In this document: positions 27,701 to 33,994 of the stretch, piece after piece
Numbering within the stretch: the stretch's first letter is position 1
Layout: every line of letters starts with the position of its first letter
Notes under the pieces: model-generated
The model's database searches: none
What the model was told of the DNA's origin: nothing
What the model saw: only the letters and a program-made list of their open reading frames with translations
Assembly: GCA_947474365.1 (NCBI GenBank)
Contig: CANJIU010000016.1
Coordinates: 1-64,000 of the forward strand
Direction: 5' to 3'
Source of the DNA: Opitutia bacterium
GTDB taxonomy: Bacteria; Verrucomicrobiota; Verrucomicrobiia; Opitutales; Opitutaceae
DNA: 64,000 bases
Made by a program: the position numbers and the translations under genes

Positions 27701-27754
27701 GGCGGCAAGGCCCGGCGTTAAGGCGAATAGACACAACGCGATCGGGCAATTCAT
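21782..27754 (-). CDS. Giant hybrid histidine kinase with about twelve PAS domains
   Basis: 1990 residues. A signal-like N-terminus (LCLFALTPGLAAAS) and one membrane helix (about 38-60, VPVWLLGISGIVALFFGYRCW) precede a long chain of PAS/PAC modules. I count twelve, each ending in a DITERKRAE-like linker and spaced 120-160 residues. A HisKA domain with SLAGGVAHDLNNVLTPILMSS follows, then HATPase_c (DTGTGIA, GTGLGLASAL) and a receiver domain (Asp in IVVTDMMMPVMDG, Lys in FLAKPF). The kinase and receiver part closely matches the 769-residue kinase downstream, so the two are paralogues. Signals are unknown; PAS chains commonly sense redox, gas or small ligands. Confidence 0.94.
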   Translation of the reverse strand: MNCPIALCLFALTPGLAAASPTSTPLTVTLAMMRSVEVPVWLLGISGIVALFFGYRCWLAAQDRADSEQRTREEIWRCLYEHSVDGIVLSKPDGSYIAANRAACEMLDMTEEEVLARGRSLIVNSDTGDFASLLAQRERHGTVRCLLQLRRKDGTVIDAEGSSSTFQSGRNETRIVTLFRDITERGRADASARENALRWQAALEAAGDGLWDWEVESGKVHFSPGWKEMLGFTPDELSDSLEEWETRVHPDDLPVVLRVLKTHLAGETESYRCEHRVRCKDGTYKWILDAGRVVSRTADGKARRMIGTHKDLSGLRLAEQKLGESEERYRLLFDNASDALIAFPIESDGQPGKIIEANEAAWKMAGCTRAELLAMGPLELETPAGRAGLPARMAALQRTGRALFETEIRVRAGAVIPLEVHSQFFRRQDQWWVLSSMRDISGRREAAAEIARLARERQTILETLPVGVGLVVQRRFRWTNSAFAQITGRGPAALIGADSADLYADPESYRRLGEEGYAAIARGETYEAEVEFFRGDGSRFWGQVTGRAFNPTHLDEGVLWVLSDVTARRTMAETLHRSEDQLASILASTSDGILAVDSEGRVLRASARFAAMWRIPPALIASGNDQALLACVVDQLSEPEEFLRIVRELYGTDRESSDVVHFKDGRCFERTSSPLRMAGKVVGRFWSFRDATARMQAEQALRATKAQLAATIEALSDLFFILDTDGRIVDYHQPVGAKLLVPPAVFLGKTFAEVLPPHVSDQITESLRALAITGDVQHFDYELSIEGKKMWWTASISRRTDHTGGKIGTVVLVRDMTDRKRAEQALRESEEKFHQTFYHAPLVMVVTNLADGRILAANAMAQRLSGIESSAGLGRTVVELGWFTEDERTKLVHLLRTEGHVTDLEMNGRRKDGEIIACLVNCQLVTFQGEQHVIATLQDISARKRAETKLRESEENYLGLFNTVSEAIYVHDVNGVFLDVNEGAARLYGRTREELIGLTPAAVSAPGRNDLEAVGRSCAAVFATGQPVAFEFWGVRKNGEVFPKACVTHRGTYFGRDVLITTARDITPQRHAEAALMRSELRFRTLFQYSPFGAMEEDFSDIKVRFDELRAAGVTDFASHFADHPEEVATLAGRLKIITVNEGAARLFGLPSTDPERFQMAKYLSPDAHGVFARELAALAEGSTLYNSEITSLDAAGNHVELDLTLTVQPGHEAKLDRVIVSFIDITQRKRAEASLRESEERYRTLVELSPEAVFVHDQGRIQFANRAAVRLAGADSAKELVGLRLLDFVHADSRDLVERRLRTLTTEGELNPLIRQKWHRRDGSVIEAAVVATRVTFDGAPATLAIATDITAQLQAEAELRKLSRAVEQCPVSVIITDATGAFEYVNPSFTATTGYTFEDVRGRNVRLLASGLQSSEHDDQLWSRISAGHEWRGEFHNRKKNGDVFWEHATISPLTDDAGRVTHYLGVLEDVTERKAAEARIREQAALLDITQDAILVLDLDRTICYWNRGAERLYGVSAADAVGRRYESIAYQELPADYDAEWNKFLARGEWIVERRQMARVRGEITVQKRGTLVRDEEQRPKSVLIVITDITDAKRLETQYLRAQRLESLGSLAGGVAHDLNNVLTPILMSSSLLARSAHTAHERELVELLTSSARRGADIVQQLLLYGRGSDSPRSPMSVGRVIKDMVRIMNETFPKNITVDVDVPSDLWMIDGDRTQIHQVLLNLCVNSRDAMPAGGSLLITAENLRVDDAFACTQNGAKPGPHVMFRVTDTGTGIAPAHQEKIFDPFFTTKPIGQGTGLGLASALGIIRSHGGFITVASKEGLGTNFAVYLPARAAAVEPIDTGPTLPSLRGRNELVLVIDDEASIRGSLNAALRIYGYRVLVASDGAAGLALFRARKDEIGIVVTDMMMPVMDGARVIREVRESRPVLPIIAMSGIATNRAELESTPGGRIRFLAKPFVVDQVLTLLRELLDSAPAPGGTAIG

Positions 27755-27960
27755 GGGGATGGGGTCTAGGTCTGGATCGTGATTGCCTCGATGAAGTTGC
27801 GCCGTTGGCAGCGGCCCCTAAAAACGGCAGGTCATGGACGATAAGGGAAACGCGGAACCGTTGACTACGCATCCCTTGCGAAGGAAACGGGCAAAATTGC
27901 ACTCCCTGGGCCCACCGCACCGCGTTCGCTTCGCTCGACCGCAGCACCACGCGGTCCAAA

Positions 27961-28839
27961 TCAATTGGTCAGCGCAACTTTATCCGCGCGAAAATCGGGC
28001 TGCAATCGCTGCGCGGACGCGTATTCGATCCGTGCCCCGGCGATGTCGCCCGCTTTCTCCAGGAGATTTCCCAGCCGGTGATGCACGCACGCCAGCGTAG
28101 GCTGGCCGTCGCCCTCAGGCGGCCGCAATTCCAGACAGCGGCGCAGCGCAGCGATGCCACGGTCAATTTGCCGACCGCTCAACGCGGCGCAGCGTCCCAC
28201 GTGGTAGAGTGCCAGGAAATCGTCAGGCGCATCCCGCAACACCGGGTCGAATTGCGCAAAGGCCGCTTCGAACTTCTGTTCGCCCAACGCCAGCGTCGCC
28301 CATGCGATCCGACCGTTCATCGGATCGAGCCGCGCAATTTCCTCCGCCTGCAGCCGGGCCTTTTCGATGCCGCCCCCGGCGATGCGTGGCGCCAAATAAT
28401 AGAACCCGAGCAGGCTCCAACGGAACGCGGGGTTTTTCGGCTCCAACGCCACCGCTCGCTCATAGGCGGCGCGACATTTCCTCGCCCACCCGAATTTCAG
28501 CACGAGGTTCGCGTTCCGCGCCTCAAGGCCATAGGCGTCACCCAAGGCATTCTGAATGCGCGCGTCATCTGGCGCGAGGGCCGCGGCATGCTCAAGGTTG
28601 GCGAGTGCTGCGGGGCTGTCGTCGAACCAGAGCGCCAGCCGCCCGAGATAAAATTCAATCTCCGGATCGCGCGGGCGCTCGCTCGCGATTCGAACAAAAA
28701 TCGCCCGCGCCTCGGAGTACCGCCGCGCATGGTAGCAATCGAGCGCCCGCGCCAAATCGGCGGACGCCCTCGCACTCGCGCCAGCTACGACCGTGCTGAA
28801 CATCAACAAGGCCCAGCGACGGCGAAATCGTTCACTCAT
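27961..28839 (-). CDS. Secreted TPR-repeat protein
   Basis: 292 residues; the start at MSERFRRRW overlaps the preceding gene's stop by 4 bp. The N-terminus looks like a signal peptide (RRRWALLMFSTVVAGASARASA). The rest is tetratricopeptide-like helical repeats (DLARALDCYHARRYSEARAIFVRIASERPRDPEIEFYLGRLAL, NALGDAYGLEARN, HRLGNLLEKAGDIAGARIEYASAQRLQPD). It probably acts as a periplasmic scaffold. A partner is not identifiable except the co-transcribed 111-residue protein. Confidence 0.85.
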   Translation of the reverse strand: MSERFRRRWALLMFSTVVAGASARASADLARALDCYHARRYSEARAIFVRIASERPRDPEIEFYLGRLALWFDDSPAALANLEHAAALAPDDARIQNALGDAYGLEARNANLVLKFGWARKCRAAYERAVALEPKNPAFRWSLLGFYYLAPRIAGGGIEKARLQAEEIARLDPMNGRIAWATLALGEQKFEAAFAQFDPVLRDAPDDFLALYHVGRCAALSGRQIDRGIAALRRCLELRPPEGDGQPTLACVHHRLGNLLEKAGDIAGARIEYASAQRLQPDFRADKVALTN

Positions 28840-29171
28840 GGACCCGCGTCCTCCTCCGCGAAATAGCGACGTGCCAATCCCCTCAGCCGCTGAGTGGAAA
28901 GCCGCACGTGCGCGCGCATCCGCCACCAGCGGTGATTGCGCGAGTCCTGCATGTAGTCTCGAATATCCTCGTCCAGTTCGCGCATGCTCCGAGCCCGCGA
29001 GGCGTTCAGAATCAAATCCCGGTCCGGCGCAAAATAGTCGGATTGCAGTGCCGACAGGAACGGCACGAACGGAACGGCGTGCGGGTGGAGGCAACGCCAG
29101 AAGATCCGCGTGGGAAATTCCTCGGGGCGGCAACGGCACGACTCACAATATCTTTCGCGGAAAGTGCTCAC
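28836..29171 (-). CDS. Small conserved-looking Cys-containing protein of unknown function
   Basis: 111 residues, soluble and basic. An N-terminal YCESCRCRPEEFPTRIFWRCLHP segment has four cysteines including a CxxC, possibly a metal site. A helical C-terminal half follows, rich in Arg and Trp. The 4-bp overlap with the TPR gene indicates a real, coupled two-gene unit. I do not recognise the family. Confidence 0.7.
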   Translation of the reverse strand: MSTFRERYCESCRCRPEEFPTRIFWRCLHPHAVPFVPFLSALQSDYFAPDRDLILNASRARSMRELDEDIRDYMQDSRNHRWWRMRAHVRLSTQRLRGLARRYFAEEDAGP

Positions 29172-29232
29172 GTATCAGGAAAATAAATCCGGTGCGGCTG
29201 AAGCCGACAACCGGCGCAGGTGACGATTGGGC

Positions 29233-29272
29233 AAAAAAAAGAAGGCCGCCCAAACCCCTTTGAGCGGCCTTC
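29233..29272 (-). terminator. Intrinsic terminator for a minus-strand transcript
   Basis: GAAGGCCGC (29241-29249) pairs with GCGGCCTTC (29264-29272) and is followed on the minus strand by eight T. It lies 151 bp past the 65-residue reading frame at 29424-29621 and before the small Cys protein gene, so it most likely ends that short transcript. Confidence 0.85.
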
Positions 29273-29423
29273 ACCTGACTACCCTGTACACACGAACAAC
29301 CGCGGCGAGGAACGGTGGGTTGCGCGGTTCATTCAATCCCATTCCGCTGCGCGTTCCGTGAATTCACCCGGCCGTCACAATCGCCGCTGAAACGCATTTT
29401 TTCTCCTGAGAATTCAACCGGGA

Positions 29424-29621
29424 TCAGGCCGCCGCGGCCAGAGCCGTCCGGAAACCCGGCTCGACACACTCGAAAAACTCCCACTCCGCCCGCAACCAGA
29501 CGCGGCGCGCTTCACTCGCGGAGGCCTGCGGCGCAATCGTCAGCGCATCGGCCCGACGGGCGACGTGCAACAGCCAGTGCAAGACGACGTCTTCGGACGG
29601 GAGGGAGGAAGTAGAGATCAT
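29424..29621 (-). CDS. Putative 65-residue protein
   Basis: Starts at MISTSSLPSEDVVLHWLLHVARRADALT and is mostly helical, ending in TALAAAA. It has no membrane segment or signal peptide and no recognised family. Support comes from balanced composition and the strong terminator downstream in the same direction. It could alternatively be part of a non-coding transcript. Confidence 0.45.
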   Translation of the reverse strand: MISTSSLPSEDVVLHWLLHVARRADALTIAPQASASEARRVWLRAEWEFFECVEPGFRTALAAAA

Positions 29622-29771
29622 GGCAGGTGTGGAGCTGTTGCCGGTAAATCCGACAGGTACGTCGGCCAACATCACATTCGGCCCGGTGTCCGCAACGGCA
29701 CTCCGGTTAAGTTCGTGTGACTCTCGCTCAACGCACGCGTCACCCGACGCGCACCTCGCACCGACTGACCC

Positions 29772-30701
29772 TCAATAGACCGACGGCACGTGGATCTCCT
29801 CGGGCACCGGCGCGCGCGTGTAGTCGGGCGCGCGCTGCCGCGGGGGCAGGACGATGGGCTCACGGGCAATTTCCGTGTAGGGGACCTGGCTCAGGAGGTG
29901 GTGGATGCAGTTGAGCCGCGCCTTTTTCTTTTCCACCGCCGGCACCACCCACCACGGCGCCTCGGGGATATGTGTCCGCTGCAACATGACTTCCTTCGCC
30001 TTGGTGTAGCTCTCCCATCGCCGCCGCGATTCGAGATCCATCGGGCTCAACTTCCATTGTTTCAACGGATCGTTGATCCGACACCGGAAGCGAAACTCCT
30101 GCTCCTCGTCCGAAATCGAAAACCAGTACTTGATCACCTGGATGCCCGAGCGCACGAGCATCTTCTCAAATTCCGGCACCGAGCGAAAAAACTCCTCGTA
30201 CTCCGCATCGGTGCAGAAGCCCATCACGCGCTCCACCCCCGCGCGGTTGTACCAGCTCCGGTCAAAGAGCACCATCTCCCCCGCCGCCGGCAGATGCGCG
30301 ATGTAGCGCTGGAAATACCATTGCGTCTTCTCGCGATCCGTCGGCGCCGGCAGCGCGGCCACGCGGCACACCCGGGGATTGAGACGCTGCGTGATCCGCT
30401 TGATCACCCCTCCCTTGCCAGCGGCGTCGCGCCCCTCGCAGACGATCACGAGGCGATGTCCGGTCTCTACCACCCAGTCGTGCAATCGCACCAATTCACC
30501 TTGGAGGCGAAAGAGTTCGTTGAAATAGGTCCGCCGCTCCAACGCGTCGGCGTCCGCTCCCCGCGGCCTCGGTGCCTCGCCCGGTTGCAGGGCCTCCCAG
30601 TCCTCCCGCTCCATCTCCAGTTCCTCGTCGAAGTCATCCACCAATTCACGGTGGATCCGGCGGAACAGGGCGTCTTCGGAGGCAGAGGGAGATTTTGACA
30701 T
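29772..30701 (-). CDS. ppk2: Polyphosphate kinase 2 (class I)
   Basis: 309 residues from the ATG of MSKSPSASED. It transfers phosphate between polyphosphate and nucleotides, most often making ATP or GTP from the diphosphate. Walker A is VCEGRDAAGKGGVIKR (about 87-102), Walker B is LFDRSWYNRAGVE, and the lid segment is GFCTDAEYEEFF. The conserved KYWFSISDEEQEFRFRCR and WKLSPMDLESRRRWESYTKAKE stretches are complete. A single PPK2 domain marks class I. It stands alone, about 100 bp downstream of a Pho-box-like pair, and fits the window's phosphate theme. Confidence 0.96.
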   Translation of the reverse strand: MSKSPSASEDALFRRIHRELVDDFDEELEMEREDWEALQPGEAPRPRGADADALERRTYFNELFRLQGELVRLHDWVVETGHRLVIVCEGRDAAGKGGVIKRITQRLNPRVCRVAALPAPTDREKTQWYFQRYIAHLPAAGEMVLFDRSWYNRAGVERVMGFCTDAEYEEFFRSVPEFEKMLVRSGIQVIKYWFSISDEEQEFRFRCRINDPLKQWKLSPMDLESRRRWESYTKAKEVMLQRTHIPEAPWWVVPAVEKKKARLNCIHHLLSQVPYTEIAREPIVLPPRQRAPDYTRAPVPEEIHVPSVY

Positions 30702-30802
30702 GAGAGTGAGAAGGGATGCCGGACGAATCGCGAAGCGACCGTACCCTGCACGCAAAACTCGCAGTCTGGCATGGTCAAGGGGCCGGCAGTACCGCCGGTG
30801 AT

Positions 30803-30820
30803 TTGTAACCCAAACGACAC
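30803..30820. promoter_or_regulatory. Pho-box-like pair upstream of ppk2
   Basis: TTGTAAC (30803) and ACGACAC (30814) are separated by CCAA, 11 bp apart. The 20-base stretch matches the pstC site at 15 of 20 positions, but it reads on the plus strand, opposite to ppk2, about 100 bp upstream of its start. The orientation weakens the case for direct activation. Confidence 0.4.
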
Positions 30821-31269
30821 ATGAGAAACATCCCGACGCCGCCCCGGTGTCGGTTGCGTGACTTCTCGCTCCCCGGCTCGGTTCGGCTTGTGCCCGTGAC
30901 CGCCGAGCGGCATCTCGCTTACGGCGGAATCTGGGAGTAAAGTCTCTTCGTCGGAAGCAAATCATCGATTGTGAAAAAGGTCGCGCCTCTTTCGCAATCG
31001 TGACGCGGGTCCGGCGCGCACGCTCGAAATCATACTCGTGTTCGAAGCGCACGCCACGGGTCTGCGCGAGGGCTGCCGCGGAACTCACGTCTTTCAACAC
31101 GCGCACCCGCCTGAGCCCCCAGGCCCGCCCCAACGGTCCGCGATCCCCTCCAAAATTTAAGCGGGAACCAACCGAGCAGCGTGGCTGTCGTCCTCGCGCG
31201 GCTGGAAACTACTCCGCGATTTTGCCGGTGATTCTCGCGTGGATGCGCCACCGTGAGGGCGTACGATGG

Positions 31270-31331
31270 ATTTCATCTCTCGGTCATCTCCCGGTGAATT
31301 CCCGGTGATTTCTCGGTCACGATTAGTGCAC
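31270..31331 (+). repeat. Second CGGTCAT-type array with 11-bp period
   Basis: Cores start at 31281, 31292, 31303, 31314 and 31325 (CGGTCAT, CGGTGAA, CGGTGAT, CGGTCAC, AGTGCAC), preceded by ATTTCAT at 31270. The first 24 bases are the same as in the array at 18612. The period is exact throughout. Confidence 0.8.
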
Positions 31332-31664
31332 GACGGCTGCAGGATTCGAGCACGGCCTACGATTTCCTCGGGAGCAACGAGTCGACCGGGTCGCCGAAAT
31401 GCGGTTGCGGTTCCTCCATTCGCCCCGGCAACCCACCTTACGAACAGACACCTTCACCGAGGTGGCACCGGAAGTTCGGCTGGATTTCGCCCGTTCCCAA
31501 AAACGCCCCGGATGGGGATGTTCCCACCGGCGCCGGATCCACGCCACCACGGCGTTCGATGTCAGGTTCCCTGGAGCCGCACGCCAAATCCGCGCAACGC
31601 GGGATCCCGCTCATGGAGCGTGGGCGGAGACGAGGGTCGGATCTCGGGTCCACCCAGTACCCGC

Positions 31665-32297
31665 CTATTTCGGTCGCCGGCAGAGATCAGTTAGCGCGGA
31701 GGCGAAACGCGCCATCGCCTCGACACTCGGTTCGTACTGCAAAACCGTTATTTGATGGAGGAACGCCGAGGAATATTTGGCGACCTCCCTGAGCAGCGCG
31801 GAATCTTCATCGGTAAACTCTCCGTCGGTTCCTGCGACCAGCTCCTTGTTGAGCACTTGGATGGCGCCGAGCGTGACGGGATCCTTTAGGGGCACGGTGA
31901 GCATGGATTTCACCTGGAAGCCGGATCCCTTGTTCAGAATGGCCAGCTTCTCGGGATTCACGCTACGACGATAGTAGCTCGGCTTCCCCGTCTGGATGAC
32001 CTTCCCGACCTCGCCCTTGCCGAGCGGGATTCTCAGCGCCAGCAGCTTGACCGCGGTGTCCCGAAATTTCTTTTCTCTCGCCTTGTCCGCGCCCCACAGC
32101 GTGGGCGAGTAGTAGACCTGCTTGAAAGCGATTTTGTTACCCTCGACGAGATAGAAGGTCATCGCCTGCGCCTGCAACGCCTCGACCACCTTTGCCGCGG
32201 TGAGGTCGATCACGGCCTTAACATTTTCCCGGCTGGGCGTCGGCGGGGAAGCGACCTGATTCCGCAGCGAGCGTCGCAGTGTGTCGACAATGTTCAT
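31665..32297 (-). CDS. GAF-domain protein
   Basis: 210 residues from the ATG of MNIVDTLRRSLRNQ. A single GAF domain spans about 25-185: AVIDLTAAKVVEALQAQAMTFYLVEGN, the exposed RIPLGKGEVGKVIQTGKP loop, and KSMLTVPLKDPVTLGAIQVLNKE, ending with DEDSALLREVAKYSSAFL. There is no output domain, so it may act as a ligand-binding partner for another signalling protein, for example one of the nearby kinases (inference). No operon partner. Confidence 0.9.
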   Translation of the reverse strand: MNIVDTLRRSLRNQVASPPTPSRENVKAVIDLTAAKVVEALQAQAMTFYLVEGNKIAFKQVYYSPTLWGADKAREKKFRDTAVKLLALRIPLGKGEVGKVIQTGKPSYYRRSVNPEKLAILNKGSGFQVKSMLTVPLKDPVTLGAIQVLNKELVAGTDGEFTDEDSALLREVAKYSSAFLHQITVLQYEPSVEAMARFASALTDLCRRPK

Positions 32298-32837
32298 AAA
32301 GGCCTTTGGGAGGTGAAGCGAAGAAGACGGGAAGCGCCCAATGCACGGCCGCGCCCATCGTGGTGCAATTACAAAACCGCGCGGCAAACACGGAAGAGAT
32401 ATCACGGTTCAACTGGAGACGATGCTCATGCAGGGCACTACAATCACTTTCGGCATCGATGGCCGCTGCTGAGCCCCGGACAACGTTAGGGGCGGAAACT
32501 CTCCGCCGTTCCGCAAAAGCGCGGGCGCTTTGTGCCGGGGCCGTTTTTTGCGACTCCCACAGCGCATTCGCTGAGCGCCAGCGCGCCGTTGACCGCCTTC
32601 TTTCCAAACGTTCGGCCGTCCGTCGCTTCGCGCCTGATCGCCGGTGGACGCGCAGAACACGTTCGCCCGGCAGGTAGGAACGCATCTCGCCGCGGCCTCC
32701 GGTCTTCGGACCGAGATTCCCACCGAACAGGCAGACGCCCCGGAGTGCGCCCCTACCAACCGAAAACTCTTTCGACGTCCTCATAAATCCCGCCAAGTTC
32801 TTCTTCCCTGAAAATCGAGTTTCCTCCTAATCGTAGC
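32298..32837. other. Intergenic region, nothing recognised
   Basis: 540 bp between divergent GAF and hydrolase genes. It must contain both promoters, but no clear elements, repeats or genes were recognised. Confidence 0.55.
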
Positions 32838-33866
32838 GTGCCGACATGTTCGAAAATCTCCGTCATTCTTGCCGGGATACTCGCGGGTCTGTGGCCTGCT
32901 GCGCCTGCCTTGGGTGCGGACGCCTTGCCTGCCATCGACCAGGTCAGAAAGGAGCTACAGCCGCTGCGATTCGCCTCCGAGTCCGCACCGTCTGACGCCA
33001 TGCGTGCGTACTGGCGCTTTTATGGGCTCGACCTGCCAGACACGCGGCACCTCTTCGGCACCTTCCTCAGCACCGGCCGCAATTTGGCGGTGCAGGTCTT
33101 CGTCCCGCGTTCCCCGACGGCGACGGCGCTCCTGGTCCACGGCTACTACGACCACGTGGGCATCTGGCGCCACCTCATCCCCCGACTGCTGGAGAAGAAC
33201 TTCGCCGTCGTCGCCTATGACCAACCCGGACACGGACTCTCCGAAGGCGCCCGCGCCACCATCACGGAATTCGCCGACTATGTGGCGGCATTCGACAACG
33301 CCCTGGCGCTGTGTCAGCCGGCCCTGCCATCACCCTGCCACGTCATCGCCCACAGCATGGGTGCGGGAGTTGTGCTGGATCGCCTCTCGTCGCAACCTGT
33401 GGCCAAGGTCGGTCACGTGGTCCTGCTTGCCCCCCTGATCCGCTCCGCCCATTGGGACTTGTCAGGCCTGGGGCACGCCGTCGTGTCCACGTTCGTCGAT
33501 TCGGTGCCACGCGTTTACCGCGACAATTCCGCCGACGCCGAGTTCCGACTCTTCGTGCGGCAGGACCCATTGCAGTACGACCGGCTGCCGACCGCCTGGG
33601 TCACAGCCCACCGGGCCTGGGTGATGAAGATGGACAGGGCAAGGCCGACGCCCTGGCCGGTCACTGTGCTGCAAGGCGAGGACGACACGACGGTCGACCG
33701 GAAGGCCAGCGTGGACTGGGTCCGGCGCGTATTTCCCCGCGCTGAGGTCACGCTCATGCCCGCCGCCGGGCATCAGCTCATGAACGAGGCCGAAGCCATA
33801 CGCACCGACGCCATCCGCCGGGTCGTCGCAGCCGTGACGTCGCCGTTCTCCACGCCAGCGCCGTAG
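32838..33866 (+). CDS. Secreted alpha/beta hydrolase (lysophospholipase/monoglyceride-lipase-like)
   Basis: 342 residues from a GTG. The signal peptide is VILAGILAGLWPAAPALGA. The alpha/beta fold includes TALLVHGYYDHVGIWRHLIPRL (oxyanion strand HG), the nucleophile elbow AHSMGAG, an Asp in VTVLQGEDDTTVD and the catalytic His in PAAGHQLMNEAE. The closest look is PldB/monoglyceride lipase (Hydrolase_4). It probably acts on lipids or small esters in the periplasm. It stands alone. Confidence 0.88.
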   Translation: MPTCSKISVILAGILAGLWPAAPALGADALPAIDQVRKELQPLRFASESAPSDAMRAYWRFYGLDLPDTRHLFGTFLSTGRNLAVQVFVPRSPTATALLVHGYYDHVGIWRHLIPRLLEKNFAVVAYDQPGHGLSEGARATITEFADYVAAFDNALALCQPALPSPCHVIAHSMGAGVVLDRLSSQPVAKVGHVVLLAPLIRSAHWDLSGLGHAVVSTFVDSVPRVYRDNSADAEFRLFVRQDPLQYDRLPTAWVTAHRAWVMKMDRARPTPWPVTVLQGEDDTTVDRKASVDWVRRVFPRAEVTLMPAAGHQLMNEAEAIRTDAIRRVVAAVTSPFSTPAP

Positions 33867-33931
33867 CCAGAGCGCGTCCTGTACTTCACGGAGACCTGCG
33901 CTGATCGGCACGCTCCCTCCAATGAGGTCGC

Positions 33932-33967
33932 AAAAAAAACGCCGCCGCGTCCGATGACGCGGCGGCG
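33932..33967 (-). terminator. Strong intrinsic terminator of the TonB receptor gene
   Basis: A 12-bp perfect stem, CGCCGCCGCGTC (33940-33951) with GACGCGGCGGCG (33956-33967) and a CGAT loop, is followed on the minus strand by eight T. It lies 27 bp after the receptor stop. Confidence 0.92.
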
Positions 33968-33994
33968 AGTCTCACTCTAGGGAACCCCAAAAAC

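Larger units (their letters stand above)
30702..31664. other. Intergenic region upstream of ppk2
   Basis: About 960 bp with no credible gene on either strand. It holds a Pho-box-like pair (30803), an imperfect inverted repeat GATTGTGAAA / TTTCGCAATC (30967-30999), and the 11-bp-period array at 31270-31331. Confidence 0.65.
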
